The notes under the pieces are model-generated. The model was not told where the DNA came from, did no database searches, and was given only the letters and a program-made list of their open reading frames with translations. Positions 25,690 to 35,022 of a stretch of 59,008 bases of DNA are shown one piece after another (within the stretch, counting starts at the first letter, position 1; each line of letters opens with the position of its first letter). This stretch comes from Anaerolineaceae bacterium (GTDB lineage: Bacteria; Chloroflexota; Anaerolineae; Anaerolineales; Anaerolineaceae), in NCBI GenBank assembly GCA_002702705.1, contig PABH01000002.1, positions 1-59,008 on the forward strand. Reading direction: 5' to 3'. A program made the translations under genes and the position numbers.

Positions 25690-26637
25690 ATGACAATTTC
25701 GGTTGAAGCTCTTCTTTTAACAAAACGGTACTCCTCTCAGACAAAGGAAAGTCGACCTGCACTCGATGCAGTTGACTTGCAGGTTGAGGCTGGACACTTG
25801 TATGGGTTGGTAGGTCCGGATGGGGCAGGCAAAACTACCTTGCTTCGAATTTTATCTACCGTACTCATGCCTACATCAGGTTCTGCTCGTCTGGCAGGTT
25901 TTGATGTAATAAAACAATCCGAGCAGATACGTGCTCGATTAGGATATATGCCGCAGGCATTTAGTTTGTATCCTGATTTAAGTGTGATGGAAAACTTGCG
26001 TTTTTTTGCCGATATGAATGGTGTGCCCCGCGGAAAGCAAAAAGAACACATAGAAGAATTATTGGAGTTTGCGCGCCTAACGGATTTCACCTCCCGGCGA
26101 AGTGAAAATCTCTCGGGGGGAATGAGGAAAAAACTGGCTTTAGCTTGCGCCCTGATCCACGAGCCTGAAATTCTTCTGTTGGACGAACCTACTACGGGTG
26201 TGGATCCAGTTTCCCGTCGCGAGTTGTGGCAATTGCTGGCAAAAGTTATTGAACGTGGTGTCACTGTTGTAGTGAGCACTCCTTACATGGATGAGGCAGA
26301 ACGTTGTGATGTCGTCAGTATCATCTATCAAGGCCGGATGTTGACTACTGGCGCACCCGTGGAATTGGAACGGCAGATGCCTTTTAAACTCATCGAAGTC
26401 AAAGCAAAACCACGCGGAACGTTACGACAAGTCGCAGACAAAGCAGAAGGCGTGATTGGCTGGCGCGCGGTAGGTGATCGGCTACGTCTCTCAGTGACCA
26501 ATCCGGTTGAAGCGCTTGAGCGGATTGAATCTGATTTAAAAAATGCCGGAGCGGAGATTAGTATTCTGCGGGAAGCGCGGGTGATGATGGAGGATGTCTT
26601 TATCCATCTGGTCGAACAGCAGGAGAAGCAGGCATGA
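25690..26637 (+). CDS. ABC transporter ATPase (efflux), first of two
   Basis: A 315-residue ATP-binding subunit of an ABC-2 efflux system. Walker A is GPDGAGKTTLL near residue 42, the signature NLSGGMRKKLALA near 143, Walker B ILLLDEPTTGVDP near 165. The C-terminal part after residue 215 is the extension typical of drug or polymer exporters such as YbhF. The ATG at 25690 is the natural start; the longer open frame overlaps the regulator gene. It overlaps the next ATPase by ATGA. Together the two ATPases, the ABC-2 permease and the HlyD-like lipoprotein resemble YbhFSR-type multidrug export. Confidence 0.93.
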   Translation: MTISVEALLLTKRYSSQTKESRPALDAVDLQVEAGHLYGLVGPDGAGKTTLLRILSTVLMPTSGSARLAGFDVIKQSEQIRARLGYMPQAFSLYPDLSVMENLRFFADMNGVPRGKQKEHIEELLEFARLTDFTSRRSENLSGGMRKKLALACALIHEPEILLLDEPTTGVDPVSRRELWQLLAKVIERGVTVVVSTPYMDEAERCDVVSIIYQGRMLTTGAPVELERQMPFKLIEVKAKPRGTLRQVADKAEGVIGWRAVGDRLRLSVTNPVEALERIESDLKNAGAEISILREARVMMEDVFIHLVEQQEKQA

Positions 26638-27587
26638 GCCCAGAAAATTCTGTACACGCTACCCATCTAACACGAAAATTTGGTGACTTCGTCGCTGTAG
26701 ACCAAATCAGCTTCGATATTCCAAAAGGTGAAATTTTTGGTCTCCTCGGGCCGAACGGAGCCGGGAAAACCACCACCATCCGCATGTTGTGTGGCATCCT
26801 GACGCCTACTTCAGGCCAAGCTCATGTCCTGGGATTTGATGTGGCCAGGCAAGCCGAACAGGTCAAGCAAAGAATCGGCTACATGTCGCAAAAATTTTCA
26901 CTTTATAACGACCTGACCGTAGCTGAAAACCTGGGTTTTTATGCAAATTTATACGGAATCCCGCGTGAGAAAGTAAAACCACGCATGACAGAATTAATTG
27001 AGATGGCCGGTCTACGGGGTCATGAGAGACAGTTGACAGGCGACCTTTCTGGTGCCTGGCGCCAACGATTGGCACTCGCGTGTGCAATCGTTCACGAGCC
27101 GCCCATGTTATTTTTGGATGAGCCGACTGCTGGAGTCGACCCTGTATCCCGGCGTGAGTTCTGGGAAATGATTTATACAATGGCCGGCCGTGGGGTTAGC
27201 GTGCTTGCTACCACACACTATATGGATGAAGCCGAGTTTTGTAATGTGATTGGGATGATGTATCGTTCTCGCCTAATTGCACTCAATGATCCAGACTCGC
27301 TGAAAGATGCGATGCAGGGTGTTTTGTTTGAAGTCGATTGCCATGAACCAGGCCGTGCTGAACAAATTTTAAAGGATTTTCCAGCCGTTCAAGATATGGC
27401 AGCCCATGGCGTTATATTGCACGTTATTATGTCCGACGAGAGTGAGAAAGCATTGTTGGAAAAAGTATTACAAGATAACGGGATTGTTGTAGATCGGATT
27501 GAACATGTTTTACCCTCTTTGGAAGATGTGTTTGTTTCATTGGTAGATCATGAAAATCGCCTGCGTGTGCGGGCAGAAATTGAATAA
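26634..27587 (+). CDS. ABC transporter ATPase (efflux), second of two
   Basis: A 317-residue ATPase. Walker A GPNGAGKTTTIRML is near residue 42 and Walker B MLFLDEPTAGVDP near 165, with the H-loop Thr-His in LATTHYMDEAE. The signature reads DLSGAWRQRLALA, i.e. LSGA in place of the usual LSGG; an Ala here may reduce activity at one site. Close relatives with LSGGWRQRLALA exist in YbhF-type proteins, so the single change is notable. The ATG overlaps the previous stop codon, and AAGGAGG follows near its end for the permease gene. Confidence 0.92.
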   Translation: MSPENSVHATHLTRKFGDFVAVDQISFDIPKGEIFGLLGPNGAGKTTTIRMLCGILTPTSGQAHVLGFDVARQAEQVKQRIGYMSQKFSLYNDLTVAENLGFYANLYGIPREKVKPRMTELIEMAGLRGHERQLTGDLSGAWRQRLALACAIVHEPPMLFLDEPTAGVDPVSRREFWEMIYTMAGRGVSVLATTHYMDEAEFCNVIGMMYRSRLIALNDPDSLKDAMQGVLFEVDCHEPGRAEQILKDFPAVQDMAAHGVILHVIMSDESEKALLEKVLQDNGIVVDRIEHVLPSLEDVFVSLVDHENRLRVRAEIE

Positions 27588-27597
27588 GGAGGTTCAC

Positions 27598-28734
27598 GTG
27601 GGACAAAGTTTTCGCCGAATGCTGACCATTGTTCGAAAAGAATGGTTACATATTATTCGAGACCCCCGCACCCTGGGTTTAGTGATTATTATGCCCGTCA
27701 TGATGCTTTTCCTGTTAGGGTATGCGGTTGCAAATGATGTAAAAGATATACCTCTGGCAGTAGCCGACCTCTCACACACCGATGCCAGTCGCACTTTGGT
27801 GGATAAATTAACAGTCAGCGAATTTTTCAAATACACCCATGTTGCTCAAAGCGAGAATGAGATTTTGGAGATGCTGGATGCAGGAACTGTTAAAGCTGGT
27901 TTATACATACCAGAAAATTTTGGGAGAATTGTCAGTACAGGTGGGGTAGGAACAATTCAATTTTATATCGATGGCTCAAATCCAACGGTCGCGCAAACTG
28001 CCCAACTAGCCGCTGAAACAATTAGCCAATCAATGTCCCAAGAGATTCTCGTCCAGCGCCTTGAGCGCAGCGGTACAGGGATGCACCTTAGTCTTCCGGT
28101 AGATGCACGCATTCGTTACTTGTATAACCCCGATATGAAGCGGATGAACTTCATGATCCCTGGTCTGGTCGCTATTATCCTGCAAATTCAGACATTGTTA
28201 TTAACTGCTTTTGCCATTGTGCGCGAGCGCGAGCAGGGCACGCTGGAGCAGCTCATCGTGACTCCGGTCCGATCTTGGGAATTAATGTTAGGCAAAATCT
28301 TACCCTTCGTGGTGGTTGCCTTCGTTAATGTAATCATGACCGTGACAGTTGGTGCAGTTTGGTTCGGAGTGAAGGTTGTGGGCAGTATTGCATTACTGGC
28401 GGGACTGAGCCTGATCTTCCTGCTTGGTTCGCTGGGGTTGGGCGTACTCATTTCCAACATTTCAAAAACTCAGATGCAAGCCATGTACATGGCCTCGTTT
28501 ATCATGATGCCGTCTTTTATTCTAGCCGGACTGTTGTTTCCACGCGAAAATATGCCCTGGTTGGCTTATTATGCCGGCTATCTTTTACCGGTGACTTATT
28601 TCCTGGAGATTGTACGTGGCATCATACTCAAGGGTGCTGAATTCTTTACTCTATGGAACTGGATATGGCCAATGGCTGTGTTCAGTATCGTAGTTTTCTT
28701 TGCTAGTGTCTTGTTGTTCCATAAGCGCCTATAG
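27598..28734 (+). CDS. ABC-2 type efflux permease
   Basis: A 378-residue membrane protein of the ABC-2 (YhhJ/YbhR) family. One helix near the N-terminus (DPRTLGLVIIMPVMMLFLLG) is followed by a large outer domain of about 150 residues, and then five helices from MIPGLVAIILQIQTLLLTAF onwards, including the family motif REREQGTLEQLIVTPV. GTG at 27598 is chosen because AAGGAGG (27586-27592) lies 5 bases before; the upstream ATG would overlap the ATPase gene. It forms the pore for the two ATPases and hands substrate to the HlyD-like adaptor. Confidence 0.92.
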   Translation: MGQSFRRMLTIVRKEWLHIIRDPRTLGLVIIMPVMMLFLLGYAVANDVKDIPLAVADLSHTDASRTLVDKLTVSEFFKYTHVAQSENEILEMLDAGTVKAGLYIPENFGRIVSTGGVGTIQFYIDGSNPTVAQTAQLAAETISQSMSQEILVQRLERSGTGMHLSLPVDARIRYLYNPDMKRMNFMIPGLVAIILQIQTLLLTAFAIVREREQGTLEQLIVTPVRSWELMLGKILPFVVVAFVNVIMTVTVGAVWFGVKVVGSIALLAGLSLIFLLGSLGLGVLISNISKTQMQAMYMASFIMMPSFILAGLLFPRENMPWLAYYAGYLLPVTYFLEIVRGIILKGAEFFTLWNWIWPMAVFSIVVFFASVLLFHKRL

Positions 28735-28786
28735 CATGTAGCACTTGGTTCCACTCAAAAATTCACTTCTCAAATAGGAGTTTAAA

Positions 28787-30082
28787 ATGAAAACAAATCT
28801 TTCCAAAATAATTTTGCTCGTTGTCATCCTTAGTCTAGGATTGAGCGGTTGTCAAAGTCTGAATGGACAAAGCACCTCACAACTCAATGCCTCAGGGACA
28901 ATTTCTGTAGCCCAGGTTAATATTGCCCCGCAAATAGGGGGCATGGTCGTTTCAGTCAATGCAGCAGAAGGCTCGCAAGTGAAAAAAGGCGATGAATTAT
29001 TCCGGTTGGATGATTCTTTGCTCAAAGCGCAGCGTGATCAGGCCAACGCTGCGATTGCATTGGCTGAAGCAGCATTGAACACTGCCAAAGTGCAATATGA
29101 ACTTGTCCTTAATACTTCGCGGCAGCAGGATCAACAGAACCGCACGAGTAGTTGGAATATTACTCAACCCACTCAATTTGAATTACCTGCCTGGTACTTC
29201 AACAAAGATGAAATAATTGCATCAGCTAAAGTTGAAATGGATGCCGCGAGCGCAGATCTTGACATGGAGAAAGTTAATCTCCAAAAAGTTCTCAATGAAG
29301 ATGCTTCTCAAGAATTCTTGAACGCAGAAAAACGCGTGGCTGATGCCCAAGTTGCGTTCCTTATCGCTGATCAGGTCCTCACTCAAGCAAATAGCGCGCA
29401 AGATAAAGAAGATTTGCAAAACTTTGCCCAAGACCAGCTTGATGCAGCTGAAACCGAATTAAAGTCCGCCCAAACCGATTATAATCGTTTGTTAACGACT
29501 CAGGCTGCGAAAGACATGCTCGAAGCTCGCGCGCGGGTTCGGGTGGCCCAGGAACGCTTTGACCGCGCTCTTGATTATTACAATTCGCTTATGAGCGGCA
29601 ATCAGTCTTTACAGGTTAGAGCTGCCGAGTCAGGCGTAAAACAAGCCGAAGCCGCATTGTCACAAGCCCAAGCTGCACTTGCCATACTGGATGTACAACT
29701 GGAAAAAACCATTGTTACAGCCCCGGTGGATGGCGTGGTACTGACCCGCAATCTCGAAGTGGGTGAAACGCTTGCCCCAACCGGTGTTGTATTGACCATT
29801 GGTCAACTACAAGAAGTTAATTTAACTGTGTACATTCCAGAAACCGAATATGGAAAAGTTAAGCTTGGAGATCAGGTTTCAATTACTGTGGATTCATTCC
29901 CGGGAGAAACTTTCATCGGCAATGTCGTCTATATTTCTGACCAAGCTGAGTTTACTCCCCGTAACGTACAGACAATAGAAGGACGTAAAACAACTGTATA
30001 TGCAGTCAAATTGAGTGTACCAAATCCAGATTTGGAACTCAAACCGGGGATGCCGGCGGATGTTACTTTTGGACTTAAGTAA
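28787..30082 (+). CDS. HlyD-family adaptor lipoprotein of efflux system
   Basis: A 431-residue membrane-fusion-type protein. A signal sequence ends in the lipobox LSGC at about residue 23, giving lipid anchoring. Residues 35-80 contain the first lipoyl half, with APQIGGMVVSVNAAEGSQVKKGDELFRLD, residues 85-300 a long coiled coil rich in Ala and Gln, then the second lipoyl half with VTAPVDGVVLTRNLEVGE and a beta-barrel ending in ELKPGMPADVTF. It ends the efflux operon. A lipidated adaptor without an outer-membrane channel gene fits a cell with one membrane or an unlinked partner. Confidence 0.9.
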   Translation: MKTNLSKIILLVVILSLGLSGCQSLNGQSTSQLNASGTISVAQVNIAPQIGGMVVSVNAAEGSQVKKGDELFRLDDSLLKAQRDQANAAIALAEAALNTAKVQYELVLNTSRQQDQQNRTSSWNITQPTQFELPAWYFNKDEIIASAKVEMDAASADLDMEKVNLQKVLNEDASQEFLNAEKRVADAQVAFLIADQVLTQANSAQDKEDLQNFAQDQLDAAETELKSAQTDYNRLLTTQAAKDMLEARARVRVAQERFDRALDYYNSLMSGNQSLQVRAAESGVKQAEAALSQAQAALAILDVQLEKTIVTAPVDGVVLTRNLEVGETLAPTGVVLTIGQLQEVNLTVYIPETEYGKVKLGDQVSITVDSFPGETFIGNVVYISDQAEFTPRNVQTIEGRKTTVYAVKLSVPNPDLELKPGMPADVTFGLK

Positions 30083-30149
30083 AAATATCCGCTTCCATTC
30101 TTGTAGCTGATAGTACAGGTTTTGTTTTTACTGCCATTATTTCATATCA

Positions 30150-30208
30150 GGTAAAACACTCAACCGTTGATTGCAACGTATTACTAACCTTAAGGTTGAT
30201 GTTTTACC
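30150..30208 (+). terminator. Long inverted repeat after efflux operon
   Basis: GGTAAAACACTCAACC (30150-30165) pairs with GGTTGATGTTTTACC (30194-30208) with one bulged base, and the loop contains the small palindrome AACCTTAAGGTT. It lies in the 177-base gap between the adaptor and thioesterase genes. It may be a terminator or the arm of a small mobile repeat. Confidence 0.5.
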
Positions 30209-30259
30209 AGTCCTATAAAAAATAAGGGGTGGAACCACCTTTTCAAAAGGAATACCAGT

Positions 30260-30715
30260 ATGGAATCTTTACCTAGTCACGGTTCATGTTTTGTTTGTGG
30301 AAATAGCAACCCGCAAAGTATCGGCATCATCTGGCAGAAAAATCCGAATAGCCGGATTGAATCGACTTTTGCATTTAATATTCACCAACAAGGCCCTCCG
30401 GGGTTCGTTCATGGTGGCGCTTCGGCAGCCGTACTGGATGAGGCTATGGGGGCAGCTGTTTGGCAGGAAGGATATCGGGCCGCTACAGTCCATCTCGAAT
30501 TGGATTATCGGAAGCCAATCCCGATTGGGGAAGAAATTAATGTTCAAGGCTGGTTGTTTTCTGAAAAAATAGATTCGGTGATTACTCGCGGCATCATTTA
30601 TCTTTCAGATGGAACAATCGCAGTTGAAGCCCACGCTAAATATGTTAGCGCACCCCAGCTTTTTAAGGATGTTCCAAACCTGGACAAAACTTCAGGTGTA
30701 GACGTTTGGCAGTAA
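30260..30715 (+). CDS. PaaI-like hotdog thioesterase
   Basis: A 151-residue single hotdog-fold protein. The family block GPPGFVHGGASAAVLDEAMGAAVW around residue 50 contains the HGG and catalytic-acid segment, and the later ATVHLELDYRKPIPIGEEINVQGW is the typical second strand pair. Such enzymes hydrolyse acyl-CoA or acyl-ACP thioesters in the cytosol. The N-terminal HGSCFVCGNSNP is the start seen in many members. In context (DegV, patatin, glycolipid genes downstream) it may adjust free fatty acids, though substrate is not readable. Confidence 0.85.
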   Translation: MESLPSHGSCFVCGNSNPQSIGIIWQKNPNSRIESTFAFNIHQQGPPGFVHGGASAAVLDEAMGAAVWQEGYRAATVHLELDYRKPIPIGEEINVQGWLFSEKIDSVITRGIIYLSDGTIAVEAHAKYVSAPQLFKDVPNLDKTSGVDVWQ

Positions 30716-30760
30716 AGTCATCTTCTAACCCAGAATGGTGATGCAAAAGTTTGACAATTC

Positions 30761-31450
30761 ATGAAAATGACTAAGAAAATTCTCTGGGTTGGAATATTTG
30801 CAATTGCCATGGCTTTTATTGAGGCAGCCGTGGTGGTATATTTGCGTCGCATTTATGGGATATCCGATCTACTCATTCACGTACCACCGTTCGACCCTCA
30901 AATTGCTCGCATTGAATTAGGTAGAGAACTGGCAACATTGGTCATGTTGTTATCCTTCGGATGGGTGGCGGGTCAGAACCTTCAATCTCGTTTGGGGTTT
31001 GCTTTGATTGCATTTGGGGTGTGGGATATTTTTTATTATCTGTGGCTTAAAGTATTTATTGGTTGGCCAAAAACCCTGCTTGATCCAGATTTGCTTTTCC
31101 TCTTTCCATTACCGTGGTGGGGTCCTATTATCGCTCCTCTTTTAATTTCCCTGTTAATGATCATAGGGGGGACATTAGCTGGCATTAGAAATGATCAGGG
31201 ATATGTCATTCGCTTTAGGATTACCGAAAAGATCGCTTTATTGGCTGGTATTTTGGCGATGTTGTACGCTTTTATGCAAAACGCAATATCCATCCTTCCC
31301 ACTGATGCAAATTTACTCAGTCAATTAAAGCCATCGCAATTTAATTGGCTGGTGTTCTTGGTTGGTTTATTCTTGAGTGGGTTTGTGGTTTGGCGAATAA
31401 TGAGAACTACTTCATATGTGTCGAATAAAAACTCCAAGTCTTTTTTTTGA
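30761..31450 (+). CDS. Unidentified polytopic membrane protein
   Basis: A 229-residue protein with about six hydrophobic helices: WVGIFAIAMAFIEAAVVVYL, a segment near residue 60 (LATLVMLLSFGWVAG), GFALIAFGVWDIFYYLWL near 90, a long one near 130 (IIAPLLISLLMIIGGTLAG), IALLAGILAMLYAFM near 175 and NWLVFLVGLFLSGFVVW at the end. There is no motif I can tie to a known family. A conserved-looking FGVWDIFYYLWLK with charged residues inside the membrane could be functional. It lies 45 bases after the thioesterase and about 165 before the MBL-fold gene on the same strand. Confidence 0.65.
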   Translation: MKMTKKILWVGIFAIAMAFIEAAVVVYLRRIYGISDLLIHVPPFDPQIARIELGRELATLVMLLSFGWVAGQNLQSRLGFALIAFGVWDIFYYLWLKVFIGWPKTLLDPDLLFLFPLPWWGPIIAPLLISLLMIIGGTLAGIRNDQGYVIRFRITEKIALLAGILAMLYAFMQNAISILPTDANLLSQLKPSQFNWLVFLVGLFLSGFVVWRIMRTTSYVSNKNSKSFF

Positions 31451-31614
31451 TACTGTAATATCCCTCGCAATGTTTACTCGATTAAAAGGTTCAGAATACA
31501 TAGACAAACTCGGTTTAGAAATAACATTTTTTGACATCGAATGCATCAAGTTGTAAGCTTTCCTTGAAAAAAACTTATCCATAGAAAATTTACCTGGTTG
31601 GACTGGAGTCAATT

Positions 31615-32286
31615 ATGAAAGTGCGTTATCTGGGACACTCGTGTGTAGAAATTATTGGCAAGAATCATATCCTCATTGATCCGGATTTTACCCGGAACCC
31701 CGAACCCGGGGTGGAGTATATCTGTGTGACACATGCCCATAAGGATCATCTCGGCCGGGTGGCAGCATTGCCGACTGGTATTGTCCTTGCTTCACCCGAC
31801 GTTTGTGAGATAGCAGAGAAGATGGGAGTTCCGCATGCACGACTACGACCTGTTAAACCTGGCGAGCAAGTCGGCAATATCTTCATTCTTCCAGGATATA
31901 GTATGGTCGATCAACCCGTTTATACTTTTTTTTATTTTCTTTTCAAACACAGAAAGCCGGCCCCAGGTGGTACGCCACTTTCATTTTTTATCCGGGATGA
32001 GGCTGACCTTTTACATATTGGCGATGCCCACGTAGCGCCATTGAAAGTTCATCCAGATATTTTGTGTCTGCCCTGGCGTACGACACCTTTTGGACCAAAA
32101 CGCTATAAATCTACTGTGATCGTAACGGCAAAGCAATTAGCTGCTCCATATATCCTTCCCATCCATTATGACTTACCTGGAACAGAAGCTGATCCGTTCG
32201 AAATTAGAGAGCGCATCAACTCAACCGTTCTTGATGGAGAAAATTGGCATAGCTTCCATAACAAAAAAGAAGTGTTAATTAATTGA
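31615..32286 (+). CDS. MBL-fold metal-dependent hydrolase, copy 1
   Basis: A 223-residue metallo-beta-lactamase-fold protein of the UlaG-like group. The metal motif THAHKDHLG (HxHxDH) is at about residues 39-45, LHIGDAH near 140 gives another ligand and PIHYD near 180 the last His. There is no signal peptide. It is a close paralogue of the gene at 44895, with the same start MKVR(Y/F)LGHSC(V/I)EIIG. Both copies are directly followed by degV genes, so the two proteins probably work together, perhaps on an acyl or phospho-lipid; that is inference. It has an insertion with FFYFLFKHRK that looks like a hydrophobic lid. Confidence 0.88.
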   Translation: MKVRYLGHSCVEIIGKNHILIDPDFTRNPEPGVEYICVTHAHKDHLGRVAALPTGIVLASPDVCEIAEKMGVPHARLRPVKPGEQVGNIFILPGYSMVDQPVYTFFYFLFKHRKPAPGGTPLSFFIRDEADLLHIGDAHVAPLKVHPDILCLPWRTTPFGPKRYKSTVIVTAKQLAAPYILPIHYDLPGTEADPFEIRERINSTVLDGENWHSFHNKKEVLIN

Positions 32287-32300
32287 TAAAGGAGAAAAAC

Positions 32301-33143
32301 ATGAAAAAGCAAAAAGTTGCAATTGTAACGGATGGGGCTTGTTCTCTGACACCTGCTCAGGGGGAACAACTTGGAGTCTATGTAGCCCCGGTTTAAGTGA
32401 ATATCGGTGATAAATCCTATCAAGCGGGTGTGGATCTGGAAGCCTCTGAATTTTACCGTCTGATGCATGCCAGTAAAAAACTACCCACTACGGCGCAACC
32501 GACGGCTGCCGATTTTATCAAACTGTATACCAAGCTGGCGGATGAGGTGGAGGAAATTGTCACTATTGTGATTTCTCACCATATGAGCGCGACACTTCAA
32601 TCCGCTGAAATGGCAAATGAACAGTTCTCCAAAGTGCCAGTCCATATCATTGACTCTGAATCGGTTTCTTTAGGGCTGGGCATGATGGCGATTGCCGCTG
32701 CGCAGGGACAAGATGCGCAATCCGTGATTCAACTCGTAGAAAATATCAAACAAAGGATTAACGTTATTTTCACCGTTGATACACTAGAGTATCTGCATAA
32801 GGGAGGGCGTATCGGTGGGGCGACAGCGTTCCTAGGTTCTGCATTGAGCATCAAACCAATTCTTTATATAAAAGATGGAAGGATTGAGCCTTTAGAGAAG
32901 CAGCGCACCCGCAATCGCTCGATCGCGCGATTATCGGAAATCATGGAAAAGAAAATTGGCGGTAGTGAAGTTCATGTTGCTATTCTACATGGCAATATTC
33001 CGGATGAAGCCCATGAACTTGAACAGCAGATCCGCGGAAGGTTCAATTGCGTTGAATTAGTTACATCTGAAATGGGTCCTGTGATTGGGGTTCATGCCGG
33101 ACCGGGTACATTAGGTTTGGTCTTTTACAGTTTTTCTGATTGA
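32301..33143 (+). pseudogene. DegV-family fatty-acid-binding protein with in-frame ochre codon
   Basis: The ATG at 32301 follows AAAGGAG and reads KQKVAIVTDGACSLTPAQ, the usual DegV start. TAA occurs at codon 32 (32394-32396) inside a beta strand, and the same frame then continues VNIGDKSYQAGVDLEASEFYRL to a normal end with DTLEYLHKGGRIGGA and GVHAGPGTLG. The strand position is Leu in the paralogue at 37077 (VIPLKIHWG), so TTA to TAA is the simplest change. A GTG directly after the stop could restart translation but would lose the first strand and fatty-acid phosphate-end residues. DegV/FakB proteins carry fatty acids to a kinase. Confidence 0.8.
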
Positions 33144-33730
33144 ACACCAGAGTGATGTATAAATCCAATACACTGCTCCGTTTCGCAATTTCTGCGGTTG
33201 TTCGACACGACAAGCAATATGGCTATTAGCAGATTTTCCCCAAAGGGTAAACCTTTCCTTTGAGATTTAACTGTTGAATGGCTGATTCCGACGTTTTAAA
33301 AAGCCTTGTGCTCTAGGATATTTAGGAGATGAATACAGTTGTTGCCATAATAATGTTTATCTTGTTTTTATATAGGATTGATAATTGTTTTGATTGTGAT
33401 CGCGAAGGTGGATCATAGGGATTCGTAATCGATGAAGCCCAAGCAATTTAAATCCCAGCGCCTAGATTTCTCAAGCCCATAGATAAAGTTCCGTCGTTTA
33501 TTTTACTAAATTCTTGGAATGCAATAATACTCTTTCACAAAATCAACTCTGTGTCATCTTCCAGTTCCATCCACAAAATGCAACGCGGTCTTTGTGTATG
33601 ATTACTTGGGATAAACCAATTGATTTTTACGTCGCGAATACTGCTCCTCGGTTTGACATCGCCAGCGTTCATCATAAAAAATATGAATGAGCCAGATATG
33701 TTCTGACCGGAAATTCCTCTCTTTTCGTAG
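33144..33730. other. Region without a recognisable gene
   Basis: About 590 bases between the degV pseudogene and the insertion sequence. A 67-codon minus-strand frame (33535-33738) has no family resemblance or ribosome binding site. The stretch may be the decayed remains of a gene disrupted by the element beside it. I see no hairpin or repeat of note other than the extra IS end at 33731-33751. Confidence 0.5.
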
Positions 33731-33765
33731 TGCCTCAAAAGAAAATGTTACTTTAGGGTAGACAT

Positions 33766-34979
33766 TGCCTCAAATAAAAATGTTACCGAACGATTTTCCA
33801 TAATAATGCTACTTTTGTATCGATTCGATCACGAAGGGTGACCGGATTCAATTGGACATATTGGTTTGTTAATCTGGCCTTGATCTCCACGGAGATTTCA
33901 TCGAGAGCCATCACTCTACGATAGGGGGTCTTAGCTTGATCATACTTACGGATAGTTTTTCCGTCAACTTTTTCTTTTCCGACCAATTTGAGTACAGGTT
34001 GGAAGAAATTGATATAAAGGCGTAGGTCAGCGTAAATCGAGCGTAACAATGCCAACTCCTCCGCGCTTTCTAATCGGTCATAGCCAACGGTATGTCGGAC
34101 AACGGACCAATTCTTTTGTTCCACATGCGCTTGGTCATTTTTTTGATAAGGACGGGAACGGGTAAAAGTGATCTTCTCTGCAAGACAATACCGATAAAGG
34201 GTGTCGTTGATAAATTCACTGCCATTGTCGGAATCCAGTCCTAATAAAGGAAAAGGTAAATTTTGACGTAACTCAATAATTGCTTGTGAAACCGCAGATT
34301 GGGTCTTATTGGGTAAACCCTGGCATTCTGTCCATCCTGTAGCTAAATCTACACTGGTGAGCGTATTGAGATAAATCCCCTCGACAGTAGTCCCGCAATG
34401 AGCCACTAGATCGATTTCCACGAAACCTGGACGCTCATCTTCCCATGGCGTAAAGGTGCGGACAGGAATTGCTTGTTTGAGCAAACTACCTGGTTTCGTA
34501 GTAGAGATCCCGTGGCGGGGCTGTGTAAATCGTGCTTTTTTCAGGCAGCGGTCAATCGTTGCGCGACTCATGCTCAAGAGTAAGTGCTTTACTTCTGAAG
34601 TTAAACTCAATTCATTACATCGTTCTAAAACCTGTATCCCTTCTGGCAAAAATGGTTGTAATCTTTTTGAACAAATCCGCCCATAAATTTCCCAGACCTG
34701 TTCTAAGACTTGTACCACTTCTCCTTGATAAATTTTTCGACGTCCTACTTTGCCCAATCTTTTTGGTCGAGAAGCATGTTTCAATGCCCGAATGGCGTGT
34801 TTCCGGTGGTAGCCCGTGATTTTAATAAACTCATCTAATATTTGTGTTTTTCCAGCTTTATTGGCTTTCAAATATCGCGGTCGAATTGCTTCTATCATTT
34901 CTTTTTTACTTCCTAAGCTCATCATGTTCTCCCTCCGCGGATCTTTTTTCCGCTTTAGAGTAACATTCTTTTTGAGCCA
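33766..34979 (-). mobile_element. Insertion sequence with integrase-type transposase
   Basis: Imperfect terminal inverted repeats: TGCCTCAAATAAAAATGTTAC at 33766-33786 and the complement of TGGCTCAAAAAGAATGTTAC at 34960-34979. The element is about 1.2 kb and holds a single transposase on the minus strand. A second, nearly identical end lies outside at 33731-33751. I could not see a clear target duplication. Confidence 0.75.
33783..34925 (-). CDS. Integrase-core (rve/DDE) transposase
   Basis: A 380-residue transposase. The N-terminal 130 residues are a helix-turn-helix part (ITGYHRKHAIRALK, then RATIDRCLKKARF). The catalytic core has EIDLVAHCG (first Asp), LLGLDSDNGSEFIND (second Asp) and DQAHVEQKNWSVVRH (Glu), making a full DDE triad in the retroviral-integrase style. 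It resembles the ISNCY or IS481-like proteins rather than IS3 because a single long frame is present. The gene fills the element and looks intact. Confidence 0.88.
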   Translation of the reverse strand: MMSLGSKKEMIEAIRPRYLKANKAGKTQILDEFIKITGYHRKHAIRALKHASRPKRLGKVGRRKIYQGEVVQVLEQVWEIYGRICSKRLQPFLPEGIQVLERCNELSLTSEVKHLLLSMSRATIDRCLKKARFTQPRHGISTTKPGSLLKQAIPVRTFTPWEDERPGFVEIDLVAHCGTTVEGIYLNTLTSVDLATGWTECQGLPNKTQSAVSQAIIELRQNLPFPLLGLDSDNGSEFINDTLYRYCLAEKITFTRSRPYQKNDQAHVEQKNWSVVRHTVGYDRLESAEELALLRSIYADLRLYINFFQPVLKLVGKEKVDGKTIRKYDQAKTPYRRVMALDEISVEIKARLTNQYVQLNPVTLRDRIDTKVALLWKIVR

Positions 34980-35022
34980 ACGTTCTTTGCTATAGTAAGA
35001 TTAATTGTGAGGCAATTCGCTT

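Noticed and set aside
19571-32396. Idea that in-frame TAG and TAA mean a changed genetic code or programmed readthrough
   Set aside because: Neighbouring intact genes end normally at TAG, TAA and TGA, and the two cases use different stop codons; decay is simpler.
33535-33738. 67-codon minus-strand frame near the insertion sequence
   Set aside because: No family resemblance, no ribosome binding site, adjacent to an IS end.
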